From: Pseudomonas prosekii
GTDB taxonomy: Bacteria > Pseudomonadota > Gammaproteobacteria > Pseudomonadales > Pseudomonadaceae
NCBI RefSeq assembly: GCF_900105155.1
Contig: NZ_LT629762.1
Location: 4,528,501 to 4,592,500, forward strand
Length of the DNA: 64,000 nt
Direction of reading: 5' to 3'
Shown here: piece by piece, positions 9,127 to 17,422 of the stretch
Layout of the letters: every line of letters starts with the position of its first letter
Numbering within the stretch: the stretch's first letter is position 1
Translations under genes and position numbers: made by a program
The notes under the pieces: model-generated
Seen by the model: the letters and a program-made list of their open reading frames with translations, nothing else
Database searches by the model: none
Told to the model about the DNA's origin: nothing

Positions 9127-9238
9127 CAGGCGATATCCAGCAGTTGGCGTAAACGCGAACATTATTGGCTGACTTGCTGACGCAGGCCAAGCGGCACCAC
9201 TTTATCGTCGACCGCTCCCCACCATTGGACGCTGCGCG

Positions 9239-10789
9239 ATGTTCTACCTTCTACTGACACTCTTCGGTTGCATGACCGGCATCACCGCCGTGCTGTTTGG
9301 CTTCGGCGGCGGCTTTGTCGTGGTGCCGTTGCTGTATCGGATGCTCATGGCCAGTCACGGCGCCGATGACCCCATCGGTCAATCGGCAATGCACATCGCC
9401 GTGGCGACTTCGACCTGCGTGATGATCGTCAACGCACTGCTCGCCACCGGAAAACACCACCGCGCCGGTAGTCTGATTCGCCATTACTTGTGGCCGCTGG
9501 GTGGGTACATCGGGTTGGGCGCGATTGTCGGCGCCGTCGCGGCGATGTGGGCCGAGGGTGAGGTGATTCGCTATGCCTTCATCGTCTATCTGGGCATTAC
9601 AATTCTGGACTGCCTGTTCCGGCGCGGTTTTCTCACACACTCGGGTAACGAAGTCCCACGCCGATTGGGGAAAGTGGCGGTGTCTGGTGTAGGAATCGGC
9701 GCTATCGCAACCTTTCTCGGCGTGGGCGGCAGTGTCATGACCGTGCCATTGCTGCGGCGTTGTGGCCTGAGCATGTCGCAAGCCACGTCCATGGCCAACC
9801 CACTGAGTTTGCCCGTAGCCCTGAGCGGTGTTATGCAGGGCGCGACGCTGGTGCTGAATGAAGGCGAACAACCTTACGGTGATGAAAAGCCGCTACCGCA
9901 AATTCATCTGAATATCGAATCTGGTAAAGCGTGGGGCGAGTGGAGTAACGACCAAGGTAAAACGCTGAAGATAGAACTGACGGAAGCTGAACTCCCGGCG
10001 ATATCGGCAGGCACGCTGCCCTATCTCGCCAAGCTCTACGACGCCGAGCCCTACGAGTACCTGCGTCTGCAGGGCATGAAGCTCAAACAAGGAAAGACCC
10101 AAACCCTCGAAGGTTATTCGCTGCAATGGTGGAGCGAGCCGCAAACTAAAACCGCTTTCTTCGAGATCGTTTCGGGCTACACCCCCGACGTGCGTGATCG
10201 CATCAACAAGTTGCTGTTGGGACGTTTGTGGGAAGAAGTCGTCCAGTATTACGGCTGCTTCTCGGCGGGTGGCGGGGCCTACTATGTGCAAACGGTCAAA
10301 CCGCTGTTGATCACGCCCAAAGTCATCAGCGTCAGCGTGGGCACCGAGGCTTATTGCGGCGGCGCACACCCGGATTACAGCGACGCCTACATCAACATCG
10401 ATGCGCAAAACGGCAAACCTGTAACGCTCGAAGATGTGCTGTGGGTGGGGCAGGGCAAGCCGTTGCATTACGAAGAGCGCAATAGCGAACAATCCGCCGA
10501 AATCTACGCCGCGTATTCGGAATACCGCAACAACGAATTCGCCCCTTGGCTGGTTGCGCAATTACGTCAGCTCTACCCCGAAGAAATGCAGCCAGTCCCC
10601 GACGACAACTGCACTTACGGCGAGCAAGACCATTGGGATTACCCGACCTGGTACTTCGCTAAAAACGGCATCAAGTTCGGACCTTCTTTCTCCCACGCGG
10701 ACGCGCCATGTGCGTTTGTCGACTGGAGCGTTTTGCCGTATTCGGTAATCAAGCAGAATCCTGGTGGAGTGGCGGTGCAGTTGCCTTGA
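9239..10789 (+). CDS. Chimeric TSUP permease fragment fused to DUF3298-type domain
   Basis: 516-residue open frame made of two unrelated parts. Residues 1 to about 203 are the front of a TauE/SafE (TSUP) permease, with several membrane helices and the repeated motifs FLGVGGSVMTVPLLRRCGLS and SQATSMANPLSLPVALSG; such permeases are normally about 250-265 residues, so the last one or two helices are missing. From about residue 204 the sequence becomes the body of the DUF3298-like proteins encoded immediately downstream, without their signal peptide (CGGAHPDYSDAYINIDAQNG, PWLVAQLRQLYPEE). The junction near 9845-9860 falls in a stretch resembling the equivalent point of the paralogue at 12241, so a deletion has probably fused the two genes. 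Function of the hybrid is doubtful. Confidence 0.85.
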   Translation: MFYLLLTLFGCMTGITAVLFGFGGGFVVVPLLYRMLMASHGADDPIGQSAMHIAVATSTCVMIVNALLATGKHHRAGSLIRHYLWPLGGYIGLGAIVGAVAAMWAEGEVIRYAFIVYLGITILDCLFRRGFLTHSGNEVPRRLGKVAVSGVGIGAIATFLGVGGSVMTVPLLRRCGLSMSQATSMANPLSLPVALSGVMQGATLVLNEGEQPYGDEKPLPQIHLNIESGKAWGEWSNDQGKTLKIELTEAELPAISAGTLPYLAKLYDAEPYEYLRLQGMKLKQGKTQTLEGYSLQWWSEPQTKTAFFEIVSGYTPDVRDRINKLLLGRLWEEVVQYYGCFSAGGGAYYVQTVKPLLITPKVISVSVGTEAYCGGAHPDYSDAYINIDAQNGKPVTLEDVLWVGQGKPLHYEERNSEQSAEIYAAYSEYRNNEFAPWLVAQLRQLYPEEMQPVPDDNCTYGEQDHWDYPTWYFAKNGIKFGPSFSHADAPCAFVDWSVLPYSVIKQNPGGVAVQLP

Positions 10790-10820
10790 GGCTGCTCACA
10801 CCTATTAAGGCAAGGATGGA

Positions 10821-11984
10821 ATGATGTTCAAGGGATTGTGTCGTTTGACTGGTGTTGTCGCGCTGATTTGCTCAACGTTTTCTCACGTGCTCTGGGCCGA
10901 CAGCGACACCCAGGTCTACACCGGAAACCTGGGCAAAATGCCGATTGTGCTGGAGGTGAATCTCAACTCTGGGGAGGGGCGCTACTTCTACCAAAAGTAC
11001 CGGCAAGATCTGATTCTTAGTGGTACGAGGGAAGGTGAGTTGCTTGTAATGAGTGAGGGCGCGGATGAAGATGAGCATCGCCCCATCTTTCGCCTGCAAC
11101 CCAAACCGCAGGGATGGTCGGGCGAGTGGACCAACGCCAAGGGCAAAGTTCTCAAAGTAGAACTGCAGCCAGCCAGACTAGCGCCACTAACCGGCGATAA
11201 CTTGCCCTACCTGACTCAGCTTCATGACAAATTGCCCTATGAGTTCCTGCGCCTGCAAGGCCTGAAACTCAGCAAGGGCCAGACCGAAAACTTTATGGGA
11301 TATACGCTGCAATGGTGGAGTGAGCCGTTGTCGGGCGTTCAACTGTTTGAAGTGGTTTCAGGCTATTCGGTGCAAGTACGTCAACGCATTAATCAGCGCT
11401 TGATGGCGCGGTTGTGGCAAGGCGTCGGCGATACGCTGGGTTGCACGGTCGATGGCCGTCCGGGCTCCTACTCCCAAACGAGTCAACCTGTGTTTATGTC
11501 ACAGTCAGTCATGAGTGCTTTCACCTCTACCGACTTCTACTGCGGCGGCCTTCATCCCAATCAAGACAATGAAACGCTCAACTTCGATGCCAAGACAGGC
11601 AAAGTCCTGACGCTTGATGATGTGCTGTGGGTGGGCCAAGGCAAACCGGCGCATTTCGAAGAAGGCACGGATGAATATTCATCCCAGCCATATCCAACCT
11701 ATTCCGAATACCGCACTAAAGAGCTGGCCCCGTGGCTGGTGGCGCAACTGCTAAAGCGTTATCCCAAAGAAATGACGATCAAGCCTGCGATAGAAGAGGG
11801 CGATTGCATCTATAACGATGATCAGCCCTGGGGCTACCCACTCTGGCACTTCACCGAAAACGGTCTGAAGTTGGAACCGTCTTTCATCCATGCGGCGGCG
11901 GTGTGCCGAGATACTGCCTGGAGTGTTTTGCCGTACAGCCTCGTCAAACAACACCCCGGTGGTGTGGCGCTGCAATTGCCTTGA
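10821..11984 (+). CDS. Exported DUF3298-like protein, paralogue 2
   Basis: 387-residue secreted protein. The signal peptide ends near ALICSTFSHVLWADS. An N-terminal beta-rich region (YTGNLGKMPIVLEVNLNSGE, GRYFYQKYRQDL) is followed by a C-terminal domain with YCGGLHPNQDNETLNFDAKT and the phrase LTLDDVLWVGQGKP. The CGG-x-HP plus acidic/Gly-rich pattern is that of the DUF3298 fold of the anti-sigma factor RsiV. The ATG at 10821 follows AAGGATGGA. It is the middle of three tandem paralogues separated by 31-35 bases, so likely cotranscribed. Binding function is inferred only from the fold. Confidence 0.85.
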   Translation: MMFKGLCRLTGVVALICSTFSHVLWADSDTQVYTGNLGKMPIVLEVNLNSGEGRYFYQKYRQDLILSGTREGELLVMSEGADEDEHRPIFRLQPKPQGWSGEWTNAKGKVLKVELQPARLAPLTGDNLPYLTQLHDKLPYEFLRLQGLKLSKGQTENFMGYTLQWWSEPLSGVQLFEVVSGYSVQVRQRINQRLMARLWQGVGDTLGCTVDGRPGSYSQTSQPVFMSQSVMSAFTSTDFYCGGLHPNQDNETLNFDAKTGKVLTLDDVLWVGQGKPAHFEEGTDEYSSQPYPTYSEYRTKELAPWLVAQLLKRYPKEMTIKPAIEEGDCIYNDDQPWGYPLWHFTENGLKLEPSFIHAAAVCRDTAWSVLPYSLVKQHPGGVALQLP

Positions 11985-12019
11985 GACTCTTTACTCCCAT
12001 TTACCCAAGGAATGATTTG

Positions 12020-13198
12020 ATGTGCCAAGGAAAGCGTCGCTTAACCGGCGTCGTCATGTTGATGTGCGCCGCGTTTTCAACTCCGCTGTGGGCCGAAAGT
12101 GGCAAACACGTGTACATCGGCACCCTCGGAAAAACTCCGATCGTGCTGGAAGTAAACACTGATAGCGAAGAAGTGGGCGGCCGTTACTTTTATCAAAAGT
12201 ACCGCAAGGATTTGATGCTCATTGGCAAAAAGGAAGGTGAAACACTGGTGCTTGATGAGTCAGCGCCGCGTGATTCTCAGGACGCGCTCCGTCCAACGAT
12301 TCGTCTTAAGCCCAAAGCGGATGGTTGGTACGGCGAGTGGCGCAGCCCCGAAGGCAAGGTGCTGAAAGTTGACTTGCAGCAAGCCCGGATCGCCCCTGCG
12401 CCTGCCGACACCGTGCCTTTCCTCGTCACCCTGCGCGACCAGTCGCCCTACGAATACCTGCGCCTGCAAGGTCTGAAACTCAGGAAGGGTAAGACCGAAA
12501 ACTTCATGGGCCACGCGTTGCAATGGTGGATCGAGCCTAGATCCGAGACGACCTTGTTTGAAGTGGTGTCGGGTTACACCGCCGCACAGCGTCAGCGCAT
12601 CAATCAACAGTTAATGGGGCGGCTGTGGCAGGAAGTGGCAGGCAAGTTCGATTGTGTGGCCAGTGGCGGCGAGACGTTCTACGCGCAGACGGTGGAACCG
12701 CTGTGGATGGGACCGTCGACCCTCAGCGTAAGCATTGCCACCGAGTACAGTTGCGGCGGCGCCTACACCGATGAAAACGATATGCCACTCAATCTCGATG
12801 CAAATAACGGCAATACGCTAACCCTTGAAGACGTGTTGTGGCTGGGGCAGGGCAGCCCCCTGCACTATGAACGTCAGTACAACGACGTCATGCCATCTTC
12901 CGAGTCGTACGAAACCTACTCTAAATACCGCACCGAAACCCTGGCTCCGTGGTTGTTGCAGCAACTCAGCGCGCTTTATCCCGACCAGATGAAAACCACC
13001 ACTGAACGCGAAGACGGCTGCATCTACGGCGACGAACAACCTTGGAAATTCCCATCCTGGTACTTCACCGAAAGCGGCATCAAGTTAGTGCCGTCCTTTC
13101 CGCATATTTCCTCGATGTGCCGCTACACGGAGTTCAGCGTGCTGCCTTACGAACTCATCCGGCAACACCCCGGCAGTGCCGCGCTGCAGTTGCCTTGA
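12020..13198 (+). CDS. Exported DUF3298-like protein, paralogue 3
   Basis: 392-residue secreted protein closely related to the gene before it (shared KTENFMGHALQWWIEP, EVVSGYTAAQRQRINQQLMG and the C-terminal QHPGSAALQLP). The signal peptide is in VVMLMCAAFSTPLWAES. The start at 12020 (MCQGKRRL) is the match to the paralogue start and has AAGGA upstream; a longer frame from 11903 overlaps the previous gene and is rejected. The family histidine in CGG-x-HP is replaced here (CGGAYTDENDM), so this copy has diverged at a conserved site. Confidence 0.85.
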   Translation: MCQGKRRLTGVVMLMCAAFSTPLWAESGKHVYIGTLGKTPIVLEVNTDSEEVGGRYFYQKYRKDLMLIGKKEGETLVLDESAPRDSQDALRPTIRLKPKADGWYGEWRSPEGKVLKVDLQQARIAPAPADTVPFLVTLRDQSPYEYLRLQGLKLRKGKTENFMGHALQWWIEPRSETTLFEVVSGYTAAQRQRINQQLMGRLWQEVAGKFDCVASGGETFYAQTVEPLWMGPSTLSVSIATEYSCGGAYTDENDMPLNLDANNGNTLTLEDVLWLGQGSPLHYERQYNDVMPSSESYETYSKYRTETLAPWLLQQLSALYPDQMKTTTEREDGCIYGDEQPWKFPSWYFTESGIKLVPSFPHISSMCRYTEFSVLPYELIRQHPGSAALQLP

Positions 13199-13206
13199 GG
13201 CAAACG

Positions 13207-14196
13207 CTACTTATCCGCCAACCCCGGCGCTTCCCGCACGATAAAGTGATCCAGGTTCTCGATATTCGCACTGAACACCCCGAACGTCTGTTCGGGGTTT
13301 TTCTTGCTCGGGACTTGCTTCAACTCCGGCGTGACGCCATAGAAGAAACAGAACAACTCCTTTCCGCTGTCGATGGCGTGCTTGATCTCTTCGAGGAACG
13401 CCTTGCGCTTGCGGTAGTTGTCGATCAGCTTCTTGCTCAAGTAAACGTTCACTGAGTAAGGCTTCTTCTTCGCCTCGTCCGCTTGCTTGAACCAGACTTT
13501 TTGTTCGAAATCGATGCGAAAGCTCTGGGTGTAATCCTTGATCTCCTTGATCTTGCCCCAGTAAATCAGCCCCTTGTTGTCGGTCAGGTATTCAATCTTC
13601 TTGAAGAAAGAACCATAAGGCGCGGTGTGCTCGCCGATCTTCAGCGGCATGCGCTTGAGCAACTCCTTGTCCTCGAAGTTCGACACGAAGCACTCCACCG
13701 GATGCGCGAATACACTGGTTTTGTCCGGTGCTGTTTCACGGCTCGGATGCTCGACGCTAGTGTTCGCGGGCGATGGTTTAGGATCATCGCGCACCACATC
13801 CGCCGCCACTGCCGGGCTCGACGGCTTGCGCACGTATTCGCGCCGAGTCAGTAACAATTCCGACGGGAAATGCTCCTCGCGGCTGTCATCCGTTTCCGCG
13901 CCTTCGGCCTCAACGCCCGACGCCGGCGTTTTCAGACTCACATAAGGACAATCCGCGACATGCCGCGTGCTCGGCGTGTTCTTGAAGTGCGGGGTGCGAA
14001 CGTAATTCACGTTTTTGGCGTTAAACGTGGTCAGCACATTCGCCGCATCAAACGCCGCCCGGCAGGCGTCATTGGGACACTGGAAGTGTTCCTTGGCGGA
14101 ATCGAACTCCATGGTCTCGTCGAAATTGAGATCGCGCACGTCATAGATCGACAGCTTGTCGTCGAGACTGAGGCAGTAGGCGAGGTCGAATTTCAT
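13207..14196 (-). CDS. Hypothetical protein with Cys/His zinc-like motif
   Basis: 329-residue soluble protein. An N-terminal module has FQCPNDACRAAF and later RHVADCPYV, a C-x4-C plus H-x3-C arrangement that could bind zinc and recalls the N-terminus of CoiA-like proteins. A low-complexity linker (residues about 95-165) joins a C-terminal domain rich in Lys and aromatic residues (IYWGKIKEIKDYTQSFRIDF, ELFCFFYGV). The start at 14196 begins the conserved-looking part; a longer frame to 14295 is less likely. No confident family. It lies beside an HNH remnant and an ATPase remnant, so it could be an accessory (defence-type) gene; that is inference from context. Confidence 0.75.
   Translation of the reverse strand: MKFDLAYCLSLDDKLSIYDVRDLNFDETMEFDSAKEHFQCPNDACRAAFDAANVLTTFNAKNVNYVRTPHFKNTPSTRHVADCPYVSLKTPASGVEAEGAETDDSREEHFPSELLLTRREYVRKPSSPAVAADVVRDDPKPSPANTSVEHPSRETAPDKTSVFAHPVECFVSNFEDKELLKRMPLKIGEHTAPYGSFFKKIEYLTDNKGLIYWGKIKEIKDYTQSFRIDFEQKVWFKQADEAKKKPYSVNVYLSKKLIDNYRKRKAFLEEIKHAIDSGKELFCFFYGVTPELKQVPSKKNPEQTFGVFSANIENLDHFIVREAPGLADK
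13278..13303 (+). terminator. Intrinsic terminator embedded in the convergent gene
   Basis: CCCCGAAC (13278-13285) pairs with GTTCGGGG (13290-13297) and is followed by TTTTT on the plus strand. It lies 80 bases after the stop of the DUF3298 cluster and inside the 3-prime end of the opposing coding region, where the hairpin is read as codons. Confidence 0.6.
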
Positions 14197-14303
14197 GGCG
14201 GGCTCGGGTCCTTGAGTGGGGGAGGGTATTAATAGCGGGAGGCACGGCGGGTTGCACTGACTGATTTCAAAACAATGCGAAACCTGCGGCAACACACCAA
14301 ACC

Positions 14304-14501
14304 TGTGGGAGCGAGCTTGCTCGCGAATGCCTGCATCAACGCATCGGCTAAGCCAGGTACAAACCTGTGGCGAGGGGGTTTACCCCCGTTGGGCTGCGCA
14401 GCAGCCCCAAACCTAGCAAACGCGGTGAATCAGACAAACCTAGTTGTGAGGATTAACGACTGCTTCGCAGCCGAACGGGGGTAAACCCCCTCGCCACGAA
14501 T
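14304..14501. repeat. REP copy and a second palindromic repeat family
   Basis: A single REP core (GTGGGAGCGAGCTTGCTCGC) starts near 14307. Two inverted arms of another Pseudomonas repeat follow: GGCGAGGGGGTTTACCCCCG near 14370 and its complement near 14476-14497. They fill the intergenic region between the hypothetical gene and the HNH remnant. Confidence 0.8.
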
Positions 14502-14515
14502 CCCATTCACCTCGA

Positions 14516-14860
14516 TTACTCACGTCTCAGCCGAGCAATGTTGTCATAAAGCCACGCGGTAAATTCATCCCTATCGGTTGAGTAGTGGCAACGTCGATGA
14601 CAATTAGGACATAACGCCACGGCGTTCTTCGGACGATCCGAGCCGTGCTTGGCCAAATGTTTAACATGATGGACTTCGAGGTAAGGCAACCCGTCAGAGC
14701 GTAGAAAAGGAGCGTCTTGCTTGCATCCTTCGCAGCGACCTTCGGATTGTTTCAATATCCAGTCGGAAATCTTCTTCGCGCGCGCATACCTAATCGTTGC
14801 GGTGCTGGTCTGTGTGGGATTCAGAATTCCTTCCGGCACGTCGTCGGCATTAAGTGGGGC
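14516..14860 (-). pseudogene. HNH endonuclease, C-terminal remnant cut by IS3 element
   Basis: 115 codons of an HNH nuclease remain. They include a four-cysteine zinc-binding frame (GRCEGCKQDAPF; ALCPNCHRRCHY) and the HNH core YLEVHHVKHLAKHGSDRPKN. The 5-prime part is missing: the frame enters the insertion sequence at 14860. By chance the frame stays open into the left end of the element to an ATG at 14911, so a 131-residue hybrid could be made. HNH proteins with this ending are usually about 250-300 residues. It may once have followed the ATPase at 16092-17324 on the same strand. Confidence 0.8.
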
Positions 14861-14922
14861 TGAATCGCCCCTAGTTTCGTAGACACCTCCAAGCCTTAAA
14901 ATGAGGCCCATTAGGAGGTGCC

Positions 14923-15201
14923 ATGAGCAACCAGCGATATCCCGAAGAATTCAAAATCCAGGCGGTCAAGCAAGTGACCGAAAAGCAGCTTCCTGTCTCG
15001 GAGGTGGCTGCACGATTGGGTGTGTCCGTGCACAGCCTCTATGCCTGGGTTAAGCGCTACACCAAGCCCCAAGAACAGCGCGTTGAGGAGGATGATCAAA
15101 GCGCTGAGGTTCGTCGTCTACGTGCCGAGCTGAAACGGGTGACGGAGGAGCGAGACATCTTAAAAAAGGCCGCCGCGTACTTTGCCAAGGAGTGCGGCTG
15201 A
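14923..15201 (+). CDS. IS3 family transposase OrfA
   Basis: 92-residue protein with an N-terminal helix-turn-helix (FKIQAVKQVTEKQLPVSEVA, then RLGVSVHSLYAWVKRY) and a leucine-zipper coiled coil (EVRRLRAELKRVTEERDILKK). It binds the element ends. An AAAAAAG slippery heptamer at 15162-15168 near its 3-prime end allows minus-one frameshifting into OrfB to give the OrfAB transposase. A GGAGG ribosome-binding site precedes the ATG at 14923. Confidence 0.95.
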   Translation: MSNQRYPEEFKIQAVKQVTEKQLPVSEVAARLGVSVHSLYAWVKRYTKPQEQRVEEDDQSAEVRRLRAELKRVTEERDILKKAAAYFAKECG

Positions 15202-16073
15202 AGTACGCCTTTATTAAGCAGCAATCGGGTCATTACGCGATTCGACGGCTTTGCCTGACGCTCAAGGTTCATCCCAGCGGCTACTACGCGTGGCTATCAG
15301 AACCAAAATCTGCGCGAGCCAAGGACGATCAGCGACTGCTTGGATTGATCAAACACTCCTGGCTGGAAAGCGGTGGCGTTTATGGCTATCGCAAGATCCA
15401 TGATGACCTGCGAGAGGTTGGTGAGAGCTGTGGCCGTCACCGGGTGGCTAGGTTGATGCGCCTTGAGGGTTTACGTTCTCAGACTGGGTATCGACGGAGG
15501 CCGGGAAAATATGGCGGTAAACCAGCCGTTGCCTCACCGAACTTACTGAAGCGCCAATTCGATGTCAGAGAACCCAACAAAGTCTGGGTCACAGACATTA
15601 CCTACATCCGAACATATGAAGGCTGGCTGTATTTGGCCGTGGTGCTCGATCTGTTTTCACGCCAGATCATTGGTTGGTCAATGAAGTCGCAGATGACCAG
15701 CGACGTAGCCATTGATGCACTGCTGATGGCGGTTTGGAGACGTAAGCCGAAGCAAGAGGTGATGATCCACTCAGATCAAGGCAGTCAGTACAGCAGCTCA
15801 GACTGGCGAAGCTTCTTGAAAGCTAACAACCTGGTGGCCAGCATGAGTCGTCGAGGTAACTGCCACGACAACGCTGTGGCGGAGAGCTTTTTCCAGCTGC
15901 TAAAGCGGGAACGGATCAAGCGTAAAATCTACACTACACGCCAGGATGCTCGGGATGATGTGTTCGATTACATCGAGATGTTTTACAACCCAAAACGACG
16001 CCACAGTTTCAACAATCAGCTGTCACCGGTAGAGTTTGAAAAGCGTTACGCAGCGAGCCTGGAGAGTGTCTAG
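15192..16073 (+). CDS. IS3 family transposase OrfB (DDE integrase core)
   Basis: 293-residue catalytic part. The DDE residues are visible in VWVTDITYIRTYEGWLYLAV, IHSDQGSQYSS and GNCHDNAVAESFFQLLKRE. It is in the minus-one frame relative to OrfA and overlaps it by 10 bases; the GTG at 15192 is only a nominal start, since expression is normally by frameshift at the A6G heptamer. The frame is intact, so the element may still be active. Confidence 0.95.
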   Translation: MRLKYAFIKQQSGHYAIRRLCLTLKVHPSGYYAWLSEPKSARAKDDQRLLGLIKHSWLESGGVYGYRKIHDDLREVGESCGRHRVARLMRLEGLRSQTGYRRRPGKYGGKPAVASPNLLKRQFDVREPNKVWVTDITYIRTYEGWLYLAVVLDLFSRQIIGWSMKSQMTSDVAIDALLMAVWRRKPKQEVMIHSDQGSQYSSSDWRSFLKANNLVASMSRRGNCHDNAVAESFFQLLKRERIKRKIYTTRQDARDDVFDYIEMFYNPKRRHSFNNQLSPVEFEKRYAASLESV

Positions 16074-16088
16074 AAAACCCGGGGCGAT

Positions 16089-17324
16089 TCACTTTTTTGA
16101 GTAAGTTATCTCCGCGTCTCGTATCATTTTGGCGGTTATTTTTGGGTGGCCTTGAGCCTGCTCTAAACATTCATTCATAAACAAGATGGCATCTCTAGGG
16201 CGCATTAATGTTCGATCTAGCATAAAGTCTAATGAACGTTCACTACCCACGTGTGGGGGAAGGATATCTCCCGATTTTACCCTGTCTTGGGTATAAGCTT
16301 GTCGGATCATAAGGCTTGTACGTTTATCTAACATTTCTTCTATTTGCTCTTTGCTCCACCTTATTCTTAAGAGCATGTCTTCGTATTTTTCTTCCTGAAA
16401 GCCTGCGTCTCTTGTTCGATCAAATACTCGTCCAAGCAAATCAAGTCGTAGGGCGACGATTATTTTTACCGAGCTAACCTTCCTGAATGTTTTTATTGTT
16501 TCAATTAGTGCCCGGATTAGACGATACCGCATCTCGTCCTCAACCCAGTTGTCATCCAATTTATCTATGATTATGAAGAATTTTTGTTGTGTGTCTGTAA
16601 ATATATCTTGGGCCAATAAGCTTATTACGTTGTTGAGGTCCTGAACCTGTACTTTGTTTACAACTGCCTGGGCGCGGCTACATATTTCTTGCTTTGACTC
16701 TCTTGTGAGTTTTTCAGCGCCTGAAGCGTTAATCGGGATTCCGAGTGATTTTAAGTCGATATCCCCTTTGAGTTCGTTTTCAAGTTTGGTAGTTAGCTCT
16801 TTGATTCGCGTGTCTGTTTCAAGCCAAAATTTATCCCCCCATTGGCGAAGATAATTAATCGCTTTTTCTTTTTTTTGATCTCTTCTAAAGATTTCCGAAA
16901 GACGCTCTGAGAAAGTTCTGTTAGAGTACTCGTTTGTTATTTTGAATTTGTTTTTTATTAATTCAACGGATAAGACGTGCCGCCATAGCAGTTGATAAAA
17001 TAAATCAAGATTTACACCTAGGCTTTCGAAGAAGGTCAGGATGTTTGAGTTTGATATGTAGCCAATCGATAATTCCTCAGGAAGTAACTCGATTACATGC
17101 TCTTCTTTTTGTTTTATTTTTTCTAAAAGCGCGCTTTTTCCTGCGCCGGTTCTTCCTAGAGCAATGCATTTAGGATTGTGCGTATCAGTTAGTACTTCAA
17201 AGTCACCGGTGTCGAGGAAGCAATCTTGAAGAAAACGGTGGTCTTCCTCAGCGCTCATTGCGCCTACAGACATGTGCTTTTTATATTTGAACTGTGGAAC
17301 GGGGTCTTTTTTTCCATTGCCCAT
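16089..17324 (-). pseudogene. P-loop ATPase (Sll1717/FunZ-like), 3-prime end cut by IS
   Basis: 411 residues remain. The Walker A motif is ALGRTGAGKSALLEKI near residues 53-68, preceded by the family phrase FLQDCFLDTGDFEVL; a Walker B-like IIIDKLDDNW follows, and the C-terminal part has MRPRDAILFMNECLEQAQGH. The stop TGA is made from the terminal bases of the insertion sequence, just after ITYSKK, so the natural C-terminus is lost. The ATG at 17324 follows GGAGA; a TTG at 17336 is less likely. The gene is much more AT-rich than its neighbours, indicating transfer. Related ATPases are suspected of defence roles, which is inference here. Confidence 0.8.
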
Positions 17325-17336
17325 ATCGTTCTCCAA

Positions 17337-17366
17337 TAAAAAAAGCCCCGCATTTGCGGGGCTTCT
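17337..17366 (-). terminator. Intrinsic terminator of nrdB
   Basis: On the minus strand AGCCCCGC, loop AAAT, GCGGGGCT and then a run of seven T. It follows nrdB by about 60 bases and ends directly against the start of the foreign ATPase gene. Confidence 0.9.
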
Positions 17367-17422
17367 CTAGCTTCCCAACAAACATGTAAGGTCAGCTTTT
17401 ATAGCATGGCATCACATCGCCA

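Larger units (their letters stand above)
14861..16091 (+). mobile_element. IS3 family insertion sequence, complete
   Basis: A 1231-base element bounded by imperfect inverted repeats: TGAATCGCCCCTAGTTTCG at the left and TGAATCGCCCCGGGTTTTC (complement) at the right. It encodes two overlapping frames in the IS3 arrangement. Flanking bases (GGGGC before, CTTTT after) do not form a target duplication, so the element may have taken part in a deletion or recombined with another copy after insertion. It interrupts an ATPase gene on the right and an HNH gene on the left. Confidence 0.95.

Noticed and set aside
14856..16096. Target-site duplication around the IS3 element
   Set aside because: Bases flanking the inverted repeats (GGGGC and CTTTT) do not match, so none was called.
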